Assembly: GCA_028456385.1 (NCBI GenBank)
Contig: JALNQF010000013.1
Coordinates: forward strand, 430,053 to 494,052
Origin: Ophiosphaerella korrae
Taxonomy: Eukaryota; Ascomycota; Dothideomycetes; Pleosporales; Phaeosphaeriaceae
Length of the DNA: 64,000 bases
Direction of reading: 5' to 3'
The notes below the pieces were generated by a model. That model saw only the letters and a list, made by a program, of their open reading frames with translations, was not told where the DNA came from and ran no database searches. Shown here piece after piece: positions 33,209-45,384 of this stretch (position 1 is the first letter of the stretch; every line of letters starts with the position of its first letter). A program made the position numbers and the translations under genes.

Positions 33209-34296
33209 TCACTCCTCAAGCATAACCCGTTGTCGTTGTTCGCCGTGCCAGCCAACTGATGGCCAGCCTACAGGCAGACTTGAGAAGGGAGGGAGAGTGT
33301 ATCTGCCTTCACAGCTACCTTGGTCGTTGCAGGTGAGATTGCAGAGACCGAAGACTTTACAGTAGCAGTCCTGGGCGGAGGGGCAATGTACGGCAGGCTT
33401 CCCGAAAATGACTGAAAAAAATTAGCAAATAGATTGAAGCGATGTAAAGAATGCAACGCACTATGCCAGGAATACTCGAAGATTCGTCCACTGATGCTAT
33501 CGCTCAGGCTGGTGTCCATGATCCAATTCCTATAGCGGATGTATTCGCTTCTGGGTCTTTGTCGGATCGTCTCTCGTGTGGCAGCAAACTGGGCACAACA
33601 GCTCACGCCCACAGCGGGAGGAACAGCTTGGCCTGGGAACAGGTGCTGGAAAGCTTGCTTATAGTCTCCGCCAGCATGCACGGCTGCCCGGTGTTCACCC
33701 TCCTCGTCCAGCGGCTTGATCTCAGCGGGGCAGCCGAGCGACCAAGCACAACGCATGTTGGCATAGCCGGTCGTCTCGAGATAGGGGATCTGGAAACGGC
33801 GGAGCATGGGGAGGCCGTCGTAGTCGGGGTCATCGTTGTGCCATTGGTAGCGGTTTGGATGGATGAAGAGCAGGTTGTGGGGGAGCCGGTCGTAGTGGTC
33901 GATGATGTAGCTCAGATACACCATGCTCTCCCTGCCTTTGTTCTTGGGCACTGTGAGACGCGCATCGGGATCATCCACGTGGTAGATGTTGGTCTCCCAC
34001 TCGGGGAAGTACTGTTGGAGCCATGTCGTGTTGTCCGACGCCTGGCTTGCGATGACCACTGCCGTTCGTCGGCCGCGGTTGTGCGACGGAACCGGTGACG
34101 ACACTGGTGCTGCGTCGTGGTCGTGGTCGTGGTCGTGGCTGTTGTCGAAGAGCTCGTCAGGGAGATGCGAAAGGCCGTCCAGGTCAGCTGCCGGGTCGTG
34201 CTTATCCCACAACACATGCTTGAGGTGCACCACGAGCGCCGTGAGCAGCAGCACGTTGAGCGCAACTACAGCATTGCGCGCAGTAAACCGAGGCAT
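33209..34296 (-). CDS. DUF3431 protein, type II membrane
   Basis: Exons 34296-33462 and 33411-33209 (50-nt intron, GTGCGT...TTTTTTTCAG); 345 aa. An N-terminal membrane anchor (NAVVALNVLLLTALVVHL) is followed by a His/Asp-rich linker (HDHDHDHD), then AVVIASQASDNTTWLQQYFPEW, DHYDRLPHNLLFIHPNRYQWHNDD and MRCAWSLGCPAEI, the DUF3431 signature. The splice produces SWHIIFGKPAVHCPSAQDCYC and a Cys-rich tail, as expected for the family. DUF3431 proteins resemble glycosyltransferase-like lumenal enzymes and are common in fungi, with no established reaction. Orientation and Cys pairs suggest a Golgi or secretory-pathway location. Confidence 0.88.
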
Positions 34297-34476
34297 GGCT
34301 ACTCAATGTGTGCGTTTTGCGCCGCCTCTGACTCTCTTCAGGACACTTTATCCAGCCTAACTGTGCCGGAATGCATGTAGCGTAAGACGACCAGATTCGC
34401 GCTAGTGCCCCTATCACAACCAGAACCAGAATACACAACTGGCCCCACAAAGTAATTACATTTGCGCTATCCATCA

Positions 34477-37400
34477 TCAAGTGTACAGCTCCTCAGTCAG
34501 AGCATTCAGTCCAACCCCTTCCTTGGCAATGTCCTCCTCCTTCAAGAAGAGGAGAGGCATCTCTACAAGCGTGCCCTTGATGCTGCTCAGCACCTCCTTC
34601 ACCTCCCGAACACCCTGTTCGCCCTGGCTGAAATTCTCCGCCACCACATGGCCCCATTTGTACAAGCTAGGCTTCACATCCTTCTTGTCCTTGGTGTCTT
34701 GACCGAAGAAGCGAGAATAGTACTCGTCGTATTCTCTCCAATTCTTGACCTTGTCATCCGGCACCGGATGGAACACCTTTGCAAAAGCCTCAGTATTGCT
34801 TCGTGCTCGCGAGTTCCACAAGTTCTGAAAGTCATTTGAGAGCGGGTCCGCCACTTCTCTGTCCTCCTCAGACCCCCAGTCATACACATTTGCCACGCCT
34901 ACAGGCTGATAGTTGTCATCTGGACGCTCTGGGTCTTGTGGTTTGACCAGCCCTAGATGCTTTCTGAATATCTCCCTTCGCAAGGATGCTGCAAACTTGG
35001 ACGCGCGCCATGGGTGGCCATCCATGTACGAATCGATTGTGTCCGGGTCCTGTATGATGACAGCGATTTCTGAGTCGTGATCACCAAGCTGAGAACGATC
35101 GTTGAGGTTAGCGGAACCGCACACCACAATTTGGTCGTCTGCAATCAAGAGCTTGCTGTGAATGTACAGCTCTTCCGATACGAACGCATCCATTTCGCTC
35201 ATGTTACCACCTTCCCAAGGCACATTGCGAATGTCCTCTCCATTCAGCATGTAACATTCACTAACAGAGTCCCATCGACCACTTCCTAAGCCCTGTCGAT
35301 TACCAATCTTGGACGCTTCTTGCTGGTACCGTTCGTAATCGCTTGGTTGACCTTGATTTTGAGGAGGGCGCTCGGTGCTATCCATCTCATAAACACCGTA
35401 TTCAGTGGTTGGGGGCGGGCGATATGCTTGATAGCCTCGAGAGCCATCATGCGCGGCATCAAAACCCTCGCTCGCCTTCTGGTAATCCACCCCGCTTCCT
35501 TGTTCCGCCTCACGCATGACATTGCTAGCATTGATACGATCGTAGCTGCGCAAATTATAGAATCGGATGTAGTCCATCGGGTTGAATCCAGCTTTAGCAA
35601 TTTCCTCGTAAATGGAGTGACCACCACGATTTATTGAGTCATACTGAAATTCCATAATTGCTCGTGTGCCTAGTGCATCGTCACCCTTCAGATCACCTGC
35701 GAAGGCTGGCACAGACGGTATCATGATAATCATCTTATATTTTTCACCGTTACGCGCAGCCCGGACAATACGTTCAACCATAGCAGCCCCAATTTGATTC
35801 TTGATCGGCTTCTGCTCGGTTCCAGTGGCGGTGATGAAAAACTGGTTTTCGATATAAATGAAGTGCTGGCTGTTCTTGATGATCTCACAGTACGCATTCT
35901 GAATAGAGTGCTAAAAAAGGTTAGCAGTCAGAAGCTAATTGAAAAATACCTGGGTAACTTCGAATTACATCCTGCTCCATGCTACTTACCTCAGTATTGA
36001 TGTTGTGGCTCCATTTTGCTGAGCTGCGAGTGATCTGACAGTCGGCACCGGCTCTTTGCGCACTATGCTCAGCATGCGATTGGTGAGATCCATCGTTTTG
36101 TCCATGTCCATACTGTTGCTCCATATGGTGGTAGCCTTCGTTGACACGATTGTATAATTGCTTTCGGAAGCCACCACCCTGCCCAAAGATACCTCGCTCG
36201 CCACCTCCATTGTCGTTATCAAATCCGCGTTGGCCGTCTTCATTTTCATTGACACCTCGCTGTCCAGGGGTCTCCTGAGCGCCGCTGTTCGTATCAGGCA
36301 GTCTTGCATATCGGGTTGCTTTTTTACTGTACTTCTCATCGTAGATAAAATTCCATCTCTGAGTGAAATGGGTGCGTAGGTCTTGTACGACGGGGCCGGA
36401 AAGGCACAGGGCCACATCCGTCCATCCCATACGCGAACTTTGTGTCCTGTCTAATGCATTCTCCTCCCATTTGTCGACATGAGCAAAGTCTGTGATCGCA
36501 TCAGCATTACTAGTTCATGTTCGATATTTCTATATTTTTGTCGAATATGGCAGGATAGGTTCTTACCTAGCATGCGGGCGTTGTTGTAATCTTGACCCGG
36601 GAATACAATACGATCTATGTCCCCTGGGTGTGCATCTGCTATTGAGTGCTGGTTTGTGTCCCAACGACCATAGCAGAGATCCAATCCACCCATGAAAGCT
36701 ACCTGACCGTCTATGAGGCAGAGCTTTTCGTGATGGGCCCAGTATAGAACAGTGCCATCGTGAGCGCCATATATTGCTTTCAACCCATCACCAGGAAGTT
36801 GGACTAGATTTGCCGGACTCAAAGACATGTTTTTGATTGAATTGAAGAAGGAGGATTGCAGGACGGCAGCGTCTGGCAAATGATCGGGGTGGCGAAAAAC
36901 ACCAATGTTGGGATGCATGTCCTCCAGGGCATGCTTTGTATGGGACGAGGATACTGATATAGGCGGTGCGATTAGCGGATCTGTCTTTTCCCACTCTTCA
37001 AGCGATTTGAAAATGACATTCAGCCCCACTCGCGTGATGGCTTTTGTTACGTTGTCTGTAGTGTGAGGTAGGAGAGAGTGAAGATAGTCGGGCAAAGTTG
37101 GATTCAGCAACTTACGAGTCAAAGCCTGAGTAACTTCCTTGTACACAATGATGTTGACCTTAACCCCGCGCTCTGCTGCTGCGTGAAGCATTCGATCAAG
37201 GCGGTATTGCTGGTTCTTCGCTGGTGGGCGGCGCAGGTACAGCTCGGGGGACAGCCACCAGTCTAAAATCCAGACGGATTCACGGGCACGCTCCAATGCA
37301 ATGGAGACGGCATACATATAGGAACAGCCTAAGATGCGGGCTCGGAGTCAGTGTTTGCTTCAAAAGCAGCTCGGACGTGAGGGTTTACTGACCATCGACG

Positions 37401-37999
37401 TACCATTTGGTTTCATTACCATGTCGCTCTGGAGCGAAGCTCATGAAACGATGGCTAGTATGATATTCTTGTGCTGGTTGTCCTGGCTGCGCCCCCTGCT
37501 GTGATGCTTGGCTCTGTGGCGGGTTGTTTTGGTGATCATCCTTACCCGAGAGAGTTTCTTTCAAGTCGGAGACGAAGCCATGAAAGGGCTCGTGGAGCTT
37601 GTTGAAGAAGGACATGCCGCCACCTTGGGATGACGAAGCCTGCTGTTGCTGAGAGTTCTGCAGGAATATAAGTCAGGATTGTGTGACGAGCGGCTGAGAA
37701 GGTGGAGGAAGAGGAGAAGTAAGGAGGGCAGCCCAGAACACGATAACAGGTGGACAAGAGGCATTACGCTAGGGCTGCTTCAAGCTGGATCTACATAGTG
37801 GCCATGCTGAATACATGCCTTGTGCGCAACGTTTTCCATGACTAGATGGCGTTTCGTAGAGAAGAGAACGCACCTCTTTCTTGCCGCCAAACAGGCGTCT
37901 ACCCATGTCACCAATGAGTCCTCGATCTCCTTCAGCTCCACTACCTTGGCCGTAATACTCTCCATACGCCAGGTCGTCATCGCGGCGATCGTGCGCCAT
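34477..37999 (-). CDS. Phospholipase D (two HKD motifs)
   Basis: Six exons: 37999-37874, 37657-37393, 37328-37116, 36953-36567, 36489-35990 and 35910-34477; 974 aa. Two HxKxxxxD motifs are present: HHEKLCLIDG (first half) and HSKLLIADDQ (second half), each with its downstream Gly/Ser-rich block (GGLDLCYGRWD; CGSANLNDRS). There is no PX or PH domain, unlike Spo14-type PLD. The enzyme hydrolyses phosphatidylcholine and similar lipids to phosphatidic acid. The junction after VTQALT joins to LSSSHTKHALED as in other fungal PLDs, removing a 162-nt intron that is open in frame. The first intron is 216 nt. A Gln/Gly-rich linker lies in the middle (residues ~300-400). Introns were assigned by phase and family sequence. 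Confidence 0.9.
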
Positions 38000-38704
38000 T
38001 GCAATGAGCTTGCAGCTCCGAGCAATGTCCTGAGGCAAGATATATAGTTGGTGCTGTGTTTGTAGATATGAAGCGGTTGGGCGCTGCGACGCATCACCAC
38101 GTGAAGAGGGATGGACCCCGCACGTCATGGCCAGTCCCAGCAAGCGGGCGAATAGCCACATTAAGCCAACAGGGTATCTTCCAAGGCTTCACCAATGTCA
38201 GCTATGGGTGTGCAGAGCTTCATCTCATGCATGTCTAATTCTAATCATCTATCTATCCATCTGCGGCAGGCTATCGATCAAATTTTGGAGAGTTGGGGGC
38301 CATGGCCATGATGGATGACCTCGCCTGCAAGAAGCTGCCCCGCACTACCCCCACCTTCCGCACATGATGGACTTGCACCACCGCACTGGAAGACAATATT
38401 TGAATTCACCATCCAGAGAGCTACCTAATTAGGGTGATGACGTGTGATTAGCTGAAGCGTTGCCGGTACTGTATCGGCAGTAGGTATTATCTACCCCACT
38501 TGTCTTGCTGCAACGCACCTCTGTTCTTAGCTGCCCGAGGCGTCATATAATCACATATATTTCCATGCAATCATGACTTTCTGTCCTCGCGTCTCTCCCT
38601 CTACTCGCATAGCCTCTCGTGTCATTGCAACTGTTGCCACGTGCTCAAGACAAGCTTTGGTGGTGCCGATTGCTTCCCGCAACTTCCATTGGTGCTCGCC
38701 CAAC
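38000..38704. other. Divergent promoter region, 705 bp
   Basis: Shared 5' region of PLD (minus) and cyanase (plus). Ordinary composition; no other feature seen. Confidence 0.5.
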
Positions 38705-39299
38705 ATGGCCCAGCATCCCATCGCCACTCTTCAAGTATTGTAATTTTAAAGTGTACAGGGCCAATCACACTGACCAGGATCCAGGAGGACCTTATCTCTC
38801 GTCTTCCGCCTTCCTCGCCAACTTTGTTTGAGGCCAAGAAGAAGAAGAATCTCAGCTTTGAGGCCATTGCAAAACACGTCGGACGCGATGAGGTAGCAAT
38901 TGCAGCCCTCTTCTACGGCCAGGCATTGGCATCACCAGAGGACATCCAGAACTTGTCCAAACTTCTAGAAATCCCAGTCGAGACATTGGAGTCGCAGCTC
39001 TCGGGCTTTCCCGATCGAGGCAGGTCACTAGAGATGCCGCCAAAAGACCCGCTTGTCTACCGTCTGTATGAGATTGTGCAGAACTACGGGTATGCGTACA
39101 AGGCTGTGCTGAACGAGAAATTCGGCGATGGTATCATGAGCGCCATTAGTTTCAGTACCAAGGTCGAGAAAGAAACAGATGAGAAAGGCGACTGGGCAAA
39201 GATTACTCTGAGAGGAAAATGGTAGGTGCAACTGGATGTTTGTGAGACGCGTGCAGTATGCTGATGGAATTTTTCAGGTTACCATATTCAAGATTTTAG
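38705..39299 (+). CDS. cyn1: Cyanate hydratase (cyanase)
   Basis: Exons 38705-38734, 38785-39221 and 39278-39299; 162 aa. The N-terminal helical domain has [20 protein letters not shown] and [15 protein letters not shown]. The catalytic C-terminal domain has [20 protein letters not shown], then [13 protein letters not shown], containing the active-site Arg, Glu and Ser of the family. The last exon supplies the conserved end GKWLPYSRF. Cyanase is a decamer that converts cyanate and bicarbonate to ammonia and carbon dioxide, for detoxification or nitrogen supply. The start at 38705 was chosen because its first intron (acceptor GGATCCAG) joins in phase to the cyanase frame. A longer frame from 38641 without that intron has no family support at its N-terminus. 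Confidence 0.92.
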
Positions 39300-39623
39300 A
39301 CGAACAACGATTGTTTTCTGCTTCGCCATCTACATGCTACCTACTTGTGATTACCATGCAAGATCTCTTTTCTCTGTGAAGGCCCTATGATTTTTTTTGA
39401 CGCCGCATCGTGGCCGAGGAATGTGACGAATTTGACTACCTTTACCTTGCCTTCCCTCGCTCTGTTTGTAGGTCGCTCTTACCCGCCCTCGCCCGACTTC
39501 GACCTTCACTTAGCGCAAACAGCCCACCCACAGATAAAGAGGCTCGCCTTAATCTGCTTGTTTCCGCCTTTACACCTTCTCTATACTACCGTGTCACACC
39601 ATTCGCACCACCTACAATTCAGC
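39300..39623. other. Region between cyanase and the C2H2 gene, 324 bp
   Basis: 3' flank of cyanase and leader of the zinc-finger gene. The zinc-finger frame is open back to an ATG at 39387, so an N-terminal extension of 79 aa is possible but unlikely. Confidence 0.5.
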
Positions 39624-41126
39624 ATGCCAGTGTCTCCCGAGCCGCTTCAGCGTGTCAAGTGCACGTACGATACCTGTTTCGACTCGTTTGACACGGTGTC
39701 AAGCATGAAATCCCACAAAGAGGATGAGCACGACTACTGCGACAAATGCGACCAAGACTTTGCAGATTTTGCCGCCTATGCATTCCACAAAATCACTCGG
39801 CCCGACAAACACAACAACGCCTGTCGTATTTGTGGAGACGAGAGGAAGTCACTGCCCGGCCTATATGACCACATTGCAGAGGTACCTCAATCTACCCTGC
39901 TTCATTGCGCTGTTACTGAAGATGGACAGAATCACCAGATTGATCAGAAAGTTACCTGTATTGGCTGCCAGAGGTCATTCACCCGCGCTTGGCTCTACAT
40001 CAATCACTTGGAACTTGGGAACTGTCCAGTCATTTCCGCTTCCCAATTTCATGCACACCTTGTCCACAAGAAGCTTATTGAGGAGCTTCACCATATTGAG
40101 ATAGCACTTGCCCGTTTTGAACAGAAGCAGTCAAGATACGAAGCAGCTGTGGACTGTGACGAATATGGCGGCATTAAGCTCGAGGAAGCTATATTTGAAG
40201 ATGAGGAAGTTGGCAGTGTTCAGTTCAAAGCCATCAGACCTGATACGCCTCCTAGTCCGCCACTCGCCCCAGCAGCTACAATACCATATCCACCCTTGCC
40301 ATCCCAGATGGAGCCTCACCTTGATGCAAAGCTCAACCATATGCCTCTGAACGGGAAGGAGATGGTTTCTACCGTTACGGGTTCTGTTACCGCCTCTCCT
40401 ATCTTTCCCTCCGCATCCCATTACGGAGACTCCACTCACCAGACGGTCAAGGCTCACGAGTCGACCTCTCAACTCAAGGTCTGGGGAAGCCGGGATGGTA
40501 GATCAGCCAGTAGCGTCCTATTCCCTGGTGCCAAACCAACTCCCGTACCTAGCGAATTTTCAATTGCAGTCCATGACAATAGAATGGAGCAAGAAGACCG
40601 TCTTAATATCAAAAATTCCCACTTCTGGGATCCTGATAGCCGCGACTTCAACTTGGAGTCTTTCTTTGATGCAGTAACGAGCCAATACTCTTGTCCTTTT
40701 ACATGCGAGTAAGCTTTACCTTCTAATACCATTAGTCTGCCATACTAACTATACCCTAGACAAACCTTTCTTATTCTTGCTGACTTAAAGATTCATATCA
40801 AAAAGGATCATCGCATCACACGCCCGAAGTGCCCAAAGTGCACCCGTTCCTTCAAGACCGTCGCAGATCTGATCAGCCACTGCGAAGCTCCTAGATCCGC
40901 GTGCCAAATCAAGAAAGCCAATGACTTTGGTGAATTTCTGGATCGCATGTCGGGTGGTTTCTTGGGTGTCAAGGAGTTGGTGCGACCTGACCATCGCGAA
41001 AATCCTACTGTAAGGGTAAAGAACAAGAATACTAACTATGAGGAGGTTTACAACCCGCCCGTTGTGAACTATCTCCAGTATGAGGCTACAAAGCCGCTGG
41101 TATGGAAGGACTCAAGTGTGATGTAA
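39624..41126 (+). CDS. C2H2-type zinc-finger protein
   Basis: Exons 39624-40708 and 40760-41126 (51-nt intron with CTAAC branch-like sequence); 483 aa. N-terminal Cys/His units: VKCTYDTCFDSFDTV...HKEDEH, YCDKCDQDFADFAAYAFH, ACRICGDERKS, and VTCIGCQRSFTRAWLYINH. A second group follows the splice: SCPFTCEQTFLILADLKIHIKKDH and KCPKCTRSFKTVADLISHC. The middle (residues ~210-340) is low-complexity Pro/Ser/Thr. The fingers at both ends separated by a disordered linker are seen in uncharacterised fungal C2H2 proteins. DNA or RNA binding is likely but unproven. The ATG at 39624 directly precedes the first finger. Confidence 0.85.
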
Positions 41127-41684
41127 ATGTTGTTGGAGGGGCTCTTTCAACGGAGGGAGTCGTGAATGTCTGGCCCGTTTCTCGTCTAGTCGGTGTCCAC
41201 TCAGCATGATCGGCTCACGAAGGCCATTAAAATCAAATAGGGCCCATTATTTTCGCCTCCAGAAAGGCTAGAGCTAATTAATGGCTATTGCATCTACTAT
41301 ATAGGCCTAACCGGAAAATCCACTCAGTTTGGTTTTGCTTTCGCCGCCTGATGTGAGATGCTCCTTATGTATAAGTTTTAGTGAGATTTTCTCCCCTGAA
41401 GCATTTGCAAGTGATCATAAAATAAAGTGTTGGACAATATTGAAATACTATGGAAACTCACAAGTCCCGATTAACGACTGCCATGTAACTTGCACATAAA
41501 GTTGGCTCTTGGATCCTAGACCTATGAGCATCAATATGCTGTTTTCTATCCTCAGTGACATGGTTTATCTTCAGACAAAAATGATTGCCGGTACTAAGAA
41601 CACCTCCAGACTGAGCTGATTGAAGGTCTGTTTTTTTCTAGAGTGGATTCCTAAATCATATTCTTTCCACACTTCGCGCCATAA
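41127..41684. other. Intergenic region between convergent genes, 558 bp
   Basis: 3' flanks of the C2H2 and decarboxylase genes. AT-rich, with ordinary CpA/TpG. No gene. Confidence 0.5.
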
Positions 41685-43272
41685 CTACGATACGCCCGAT
41701 CCCTCCGCAGCCTCAATAAGAGCGTCAAACAGCCTGGTCAGATACTTCTCTTCACTCAAGGTCGTCGCACTAACAACTCGAATGACATAAGCCCCACAAA
41801 CCATCGTACTTGTCAAGAAAAATTCTCCCTTGGAATTGATCTTTTTGTATACGTCCTCAGTCTTTTGATTCACGTGAGATCCTTCTGCAATGGTTGGTAC
41901 AACGCCACCGAGATGCGTTGGAGCCGACTCGACCTTTGGCCAACCCGTTTTGATCTGGAAAGTGACAAGTCCAAAAGCAGGCTCTGTGAAAACACTGAAG
42001 AGATCTGGTCTCGTCTTTAACAGCTCGTGGAAAAACTCGCCAAGTTTAATATGTTTTCGAATGAAAGAACGCAGGCCATGTACTCCATAAGTCCTCAATA
42101 CAAACCATACCTTCAAGCTGCGGAACCGTCGTCCAAGAGGGATCTGCCAATCACGGTAGTCAGTCACTAGGCCCGAGGAGGAGTAATCGTTGCGAAGATA
42201 GCTCGGTGTGATGCTAAACGTGTCGATGAGAGTTGCTCGGTTCTTGACGAAGAAGGCTGAGCAGTCAAAGTTGACGAGTAGCCATTTGTGCAAGTTGACG
42301 TTGAAGCTGTCGAAGGCTAACGTGGGTGGACAAAGGTACTGGTATTCGGGACAGACTAGGGCCGAGCCGGCGTATGCGGCGTCGACATGAATCCATAGTT
42401 CTGGGTAGTCAGAAGTGAGTTTGAGGATGCCATCGAAATCATCCACGGCACATGTAGCTGTGCTCCCTAGTGTGGCGGTGAAGTAGAACGGTATAAGCCC
42501 TTTTGCTTCACAATCCTTGATGACTTTTCTAAGTGCATCGGCAGTGACACTATAATTGGTTTCCTTTGGCGCTGGGACAGTCCGGAATCTTGTGCCAGCA
42601 ATGATGGCGGCTTTTTGTGTGCTCGAATGCGCGTGTTCAGACCCAAGGGCTACCATTTTCCCCCTCATTTCCGCTGCTTTGTCTATCTTCTCCTCACCTT
42701 CAGGTACATGCAACAGCGCATGCCTAATACACCGCTCTCGTGCTGCAATGACAGCGGTAAGAACAACTTCACTCGCTGTGCCCTGAATGAGTCCCCCTCC
42801 AAGCATGCTTGTACTCAGATAGCAACCTGGAAGGCCAAGCAGTTTGGCGAGCCAGTCCATCATGATGGTTTCTAGTTCGGTAACTGCGGGCGAACATATC
42901 CAGTTGAAAGCTGCAGCGTTGAAAGCGCCACTGTACATGTCGCCTATCATGGCAGGGAAAGACGAGTTACAAGGAAAGAAGGCCATGAACTTGGGCGATT
43001 GCCAGTGAGTAAGCCCTGGCATGATTACGCGGTGGATATCGGCTTGAATCTTGTCCCATGATTCGCCTTCCTCGGGGGCACTACTGGGAAGTAATGGGCG
43101 CAAGTATCCCGGCTCTACCGAGGGAAGTACAGGTCTCTCCTCCAATGTGTCATAGTACTTGGCAACTTCAATTGGGTTAATGAATACCTGATCCAGACTT
43201 TGGGAGCGAATGGAATGTCATACTTTCGTCAATGGCACCTTTGGCCGCTTCACGGAATTGTGAAGAATCCAT
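41685..43272 (-). CDS. Aromatic-L-amino-acid decarboxylase-like PLP enzyme
   Basis: Exons 43272-43224 and 43165-41685 (58-nt intron, donor GTATGA, acceptor TTGAAG); 509 aa. MDSSQFREAAKGAIDEIAKYYDTLEERPVLP is the group II decarboxylase N-terminus, restored by the splice. The core has HWQSPKFMAFFPCNSSFPAM, WIHVDAAYAGSALVCPE and NVNLHKWLLVNFDCSAFFV; the Lys of HKW binds pyridoxal phosphate and the Asp of HVDAAYAG contacts its ring. These enzymes decarboxylate tryptophan, tyrosine or DOPA to the amine. Fungal members serve indole/tyramine metabolism and some secondary pathways, but no cluster genes are adjacent here. Substrate preference is undetermined. Confidence 0.93.
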
Positions 43273-43620
43273 GACTGGTGGAGTAAGAAGCTGAGAGAAG
43301 AGAAGCGGCCTCAGGGAAGGAGCAAAGTCACTGGAGACTTGTAGCTGAAAATGATATGAAGAGTGTGTAGATCAATTGAGAAAAAGTTTACATGGGCATG
43401 TACTATTGTATTCGGAATTTCCTAAAATTTGATTCGGCGTTATGGCTCTTTTGGGTCTGGCGTGGGAAGCGAGCTGGGTGGATGTTGCAGAGCCAACACG
43501 CCCTATGTACTTTACGGCCCTACCACACTAGTATTCTTTTGTGACTAGGGGTCGACAGCAATGGAAGAGGAATAAATATTAAAACACAATAATTAATGGA
43601 ATATTGGAAAGCATCAAACC
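43273..43620. other. Region between decarboxylase and BRE2, 348 bp
   Basis: 5' region of the decarboxylase and 3' flank of BRE2. Nothing further seen. Confidence 0.5.
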
Positions 43621-45384
43621 TCAGTACCTTCTGCCTACTTCCACTCCCAAATTTTCGTCAGGGTTGACAAAACCCCTGGCTTTAGGAGTCGATTTGCCAG
43701 CGACGTCCTGAGGGGCTTCACCCTTGTACTCCCAGCCTCCATCTTGAGTGAAGAAATCAACTTCATCAATGATGTCCCACACAATATCCTCAGCAATTTG
43801 TTCTTTGAATCGGTCACCTATTGGCCGTAACCTGCGGCCCTTGGGAAGCAGTTTTTCGACATTGTCGCCGCCGGTCATTTGCGTGTCATTCTCGCGGCAT
43901 TTGGCAATCTCCTCTGGTGGAAACCAGAAATCAGGGCCAAAATTGACTTGAGCAACGCCGCCGTTAAAGAGGGAGATGGCAGGAATGTAGCCCACCATTC
44001 CATCATCAAAACCAGTTCTTGCGCCAGCTTTGATTGCTTCAGTTGAGGGTATGCTTGCCGGGGGTAGGAAAGCTAAAAGATTTTCAAAAGCAATGCCAAT
44101 TTCGACCCCATTCTTGTAGACTTTGATGTGCGAGTGGGGTAACGACCTGAGGCTTACATCCTCGTGATTTGGCGAAGGGTAAATCTTGGGGACAGGGCCT
44201 CGGTCGTGATAAGCCTCGACTATCTTGGTAGCCTGATAGTCCAGTTGCTCGAAGTAGAAATTGCCCTTGTAAGGAACAGGAATGCGGTCGCGAGTGATGT
44301 CCACTGGCTTGTCGAGAGGATCTTGTGGGTTGAGGGTATCAAAGCCATCCCCCAAATCGACAGCCGGGTTGTAGATGCCCTCGATGACCTTGCGATGCAG
44401 AGATAGGGCCGGCAGCTGAATCTCCAGACCAATGACATCGCCTTCCTGGATTGTCTGGTCCATGACGGACTCGACAGGGCCCGGCTTTCCGTGGGGTGGC
44501 CGCGGCTTCATGGTCTTGCTCTTGGCGCCTTTGGGGAGTGGCTTGAAGACCTTGGTAGGGCGCGAGCGGTAGATTGCCTCGAAATGGGTGTCGGTGATGC
44601 CGTAGCTGTAGCCATCGAAGCCCACAGGCGAATCCAATGGCGCTTCTCGCCGCGCCCAGCCGACTCGCACGTGGGGCACGGGCTTGGACTCGCCTGTCTT
44701 GGGGTCTACGGGGTTGTCCAGCGACATGCCTCGCAGGACCTTGACTTCGTAGTACAGCCTGCCCTCGCGGGCCACGACGTTGCCTCGGCCCATGCGCCAG
44801 CCCTTCTCCTGGGTGACAATGGTGGCGCTGTCGTCGAAATGGAACCACTTGTCCGAGTCCTCGTGGCTCATCCGCGGCCCGTACGGGCGGGAGTCGCTCT
44901 GGCGGTAGTATTGCTTGTGGCGGAAGAGCGGGTCGGCGACGCAGTGGGTGTACTTGTAGCCCTTCTTGTTCCATGCCTGGTCGTGGGGCTTCTTGAGCTC
45001 GGTGGCGCCGTCCGGGGCGTAGAGCGGGCTGGGCTCGTGGGAGAGGAAGATGCCGTCCTTGGGCGGCTCGTAGTCGCTTGCGCGGGGCTCGGGAATCGAG
45101 TATCGCATGGGCGAGTCGGCCGACAGCCGCTCCTTCTTGGCCGGCTTGGGGTTGGGCGTGCTTGCGCGCGTCGTGGCCGATGCCTCGCGCTTCTTGAGCG
45201 TCTCGCGCTTCTCGCGCTGCTCGCGCTCCCGCGGCGGCGCCTTGGGGCGAGCGCGGGCGGCCGCGTCGGGATTGGGGTTCAGCGGCGACGACACGGCCGG
45301 CGCGTGGTCCTCCTCGAGCGGGCGGCGCAACGGGGGCGCCAGCGCGGGCGTGTTGGAGCGCGACGTGCCCTGCGACTCGGCCAT
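43621..45384 (-). CDS. bre2: BRE2/Ash2-like COMPASS subunit (SPRY domain)
   Basis: Single exon, 587 aa from the ATG at 45384. The N-terminus is disordered and Ala/Pro/Arg-rich. Then SDKWFHFDDSATIVTQEKGW, GRLYYEVKVLRG and VRVGWARREAPLDSPVGFDG, SYGITDTHFEAIYRSRP, IQEGDVIGLEIQLP: the split SPRY domain of Ash2/Bre2. A KVYKNGVEIGIAFENLLAFLPPAS segment completes it. The C-terminal region ends in a short Dpy-30-binding-like helix (RFKEQIAEDIVWDIIDEVDFF), as in Ash2 and Bre2. The protein is a core subunit of COMPASS (histone H3K4 methylation); the Aspergillus homologue CclA represses secondary-metabolite clusters. The open frame continues 274 codons further upstream across ENP1; this is rejected as antisense. 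Confidence 0.93.
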   Translation of the reverse strand: MAESQGTSRSNTPALAPPLRRPLEEDHAPAVSSPLNPNPDAAARARPKAPPREREQREKRETLKKREASATTRASTPNPKPAKKERLSADSPMRYSIPEPRASDYEPPKDGIFLSHEPSPLYAPDGATELKKPHDQAWNKKGYKYTHCVADPLFRHKQYYRQSDSRPYGPRMSHEDSDKWFHFDDSATIVTQEKGWRMGRGNVVAREGRLYYEVKVLRGMSLDNPVDPKTGESKPVPHVRVGWARREAPLDSPVGFDGYSYGITDTHFEAIYRSRPTKVFKPLPKGAKSKTMKPRPPHGKPGPVESVMDQTIQEGDVIGLEIQLPALSLHRKVIEGIYNPAVDLGDGFDTLNPQDPLDKPVDITRDRIPVPYKGNFYFEQLDYQATKIVEAYHDRGPVPKIYPSPNHEDVSLRSLPHSHIKVYKNGVEIGIAFENLLAFLPPASIPSTEAIKAGARTGFDDGMVGYIPAISLFNGGVAQVNFGPDFWFPPEEIAKCRENDTQMTGGDNVEKLLPKGRRLRPIGDRFKEQIAEDIVWDIIDEVDFFTQDGGWEYKGEAPQDVAGKSTPKARGFVNPDENLGVEVGRRY

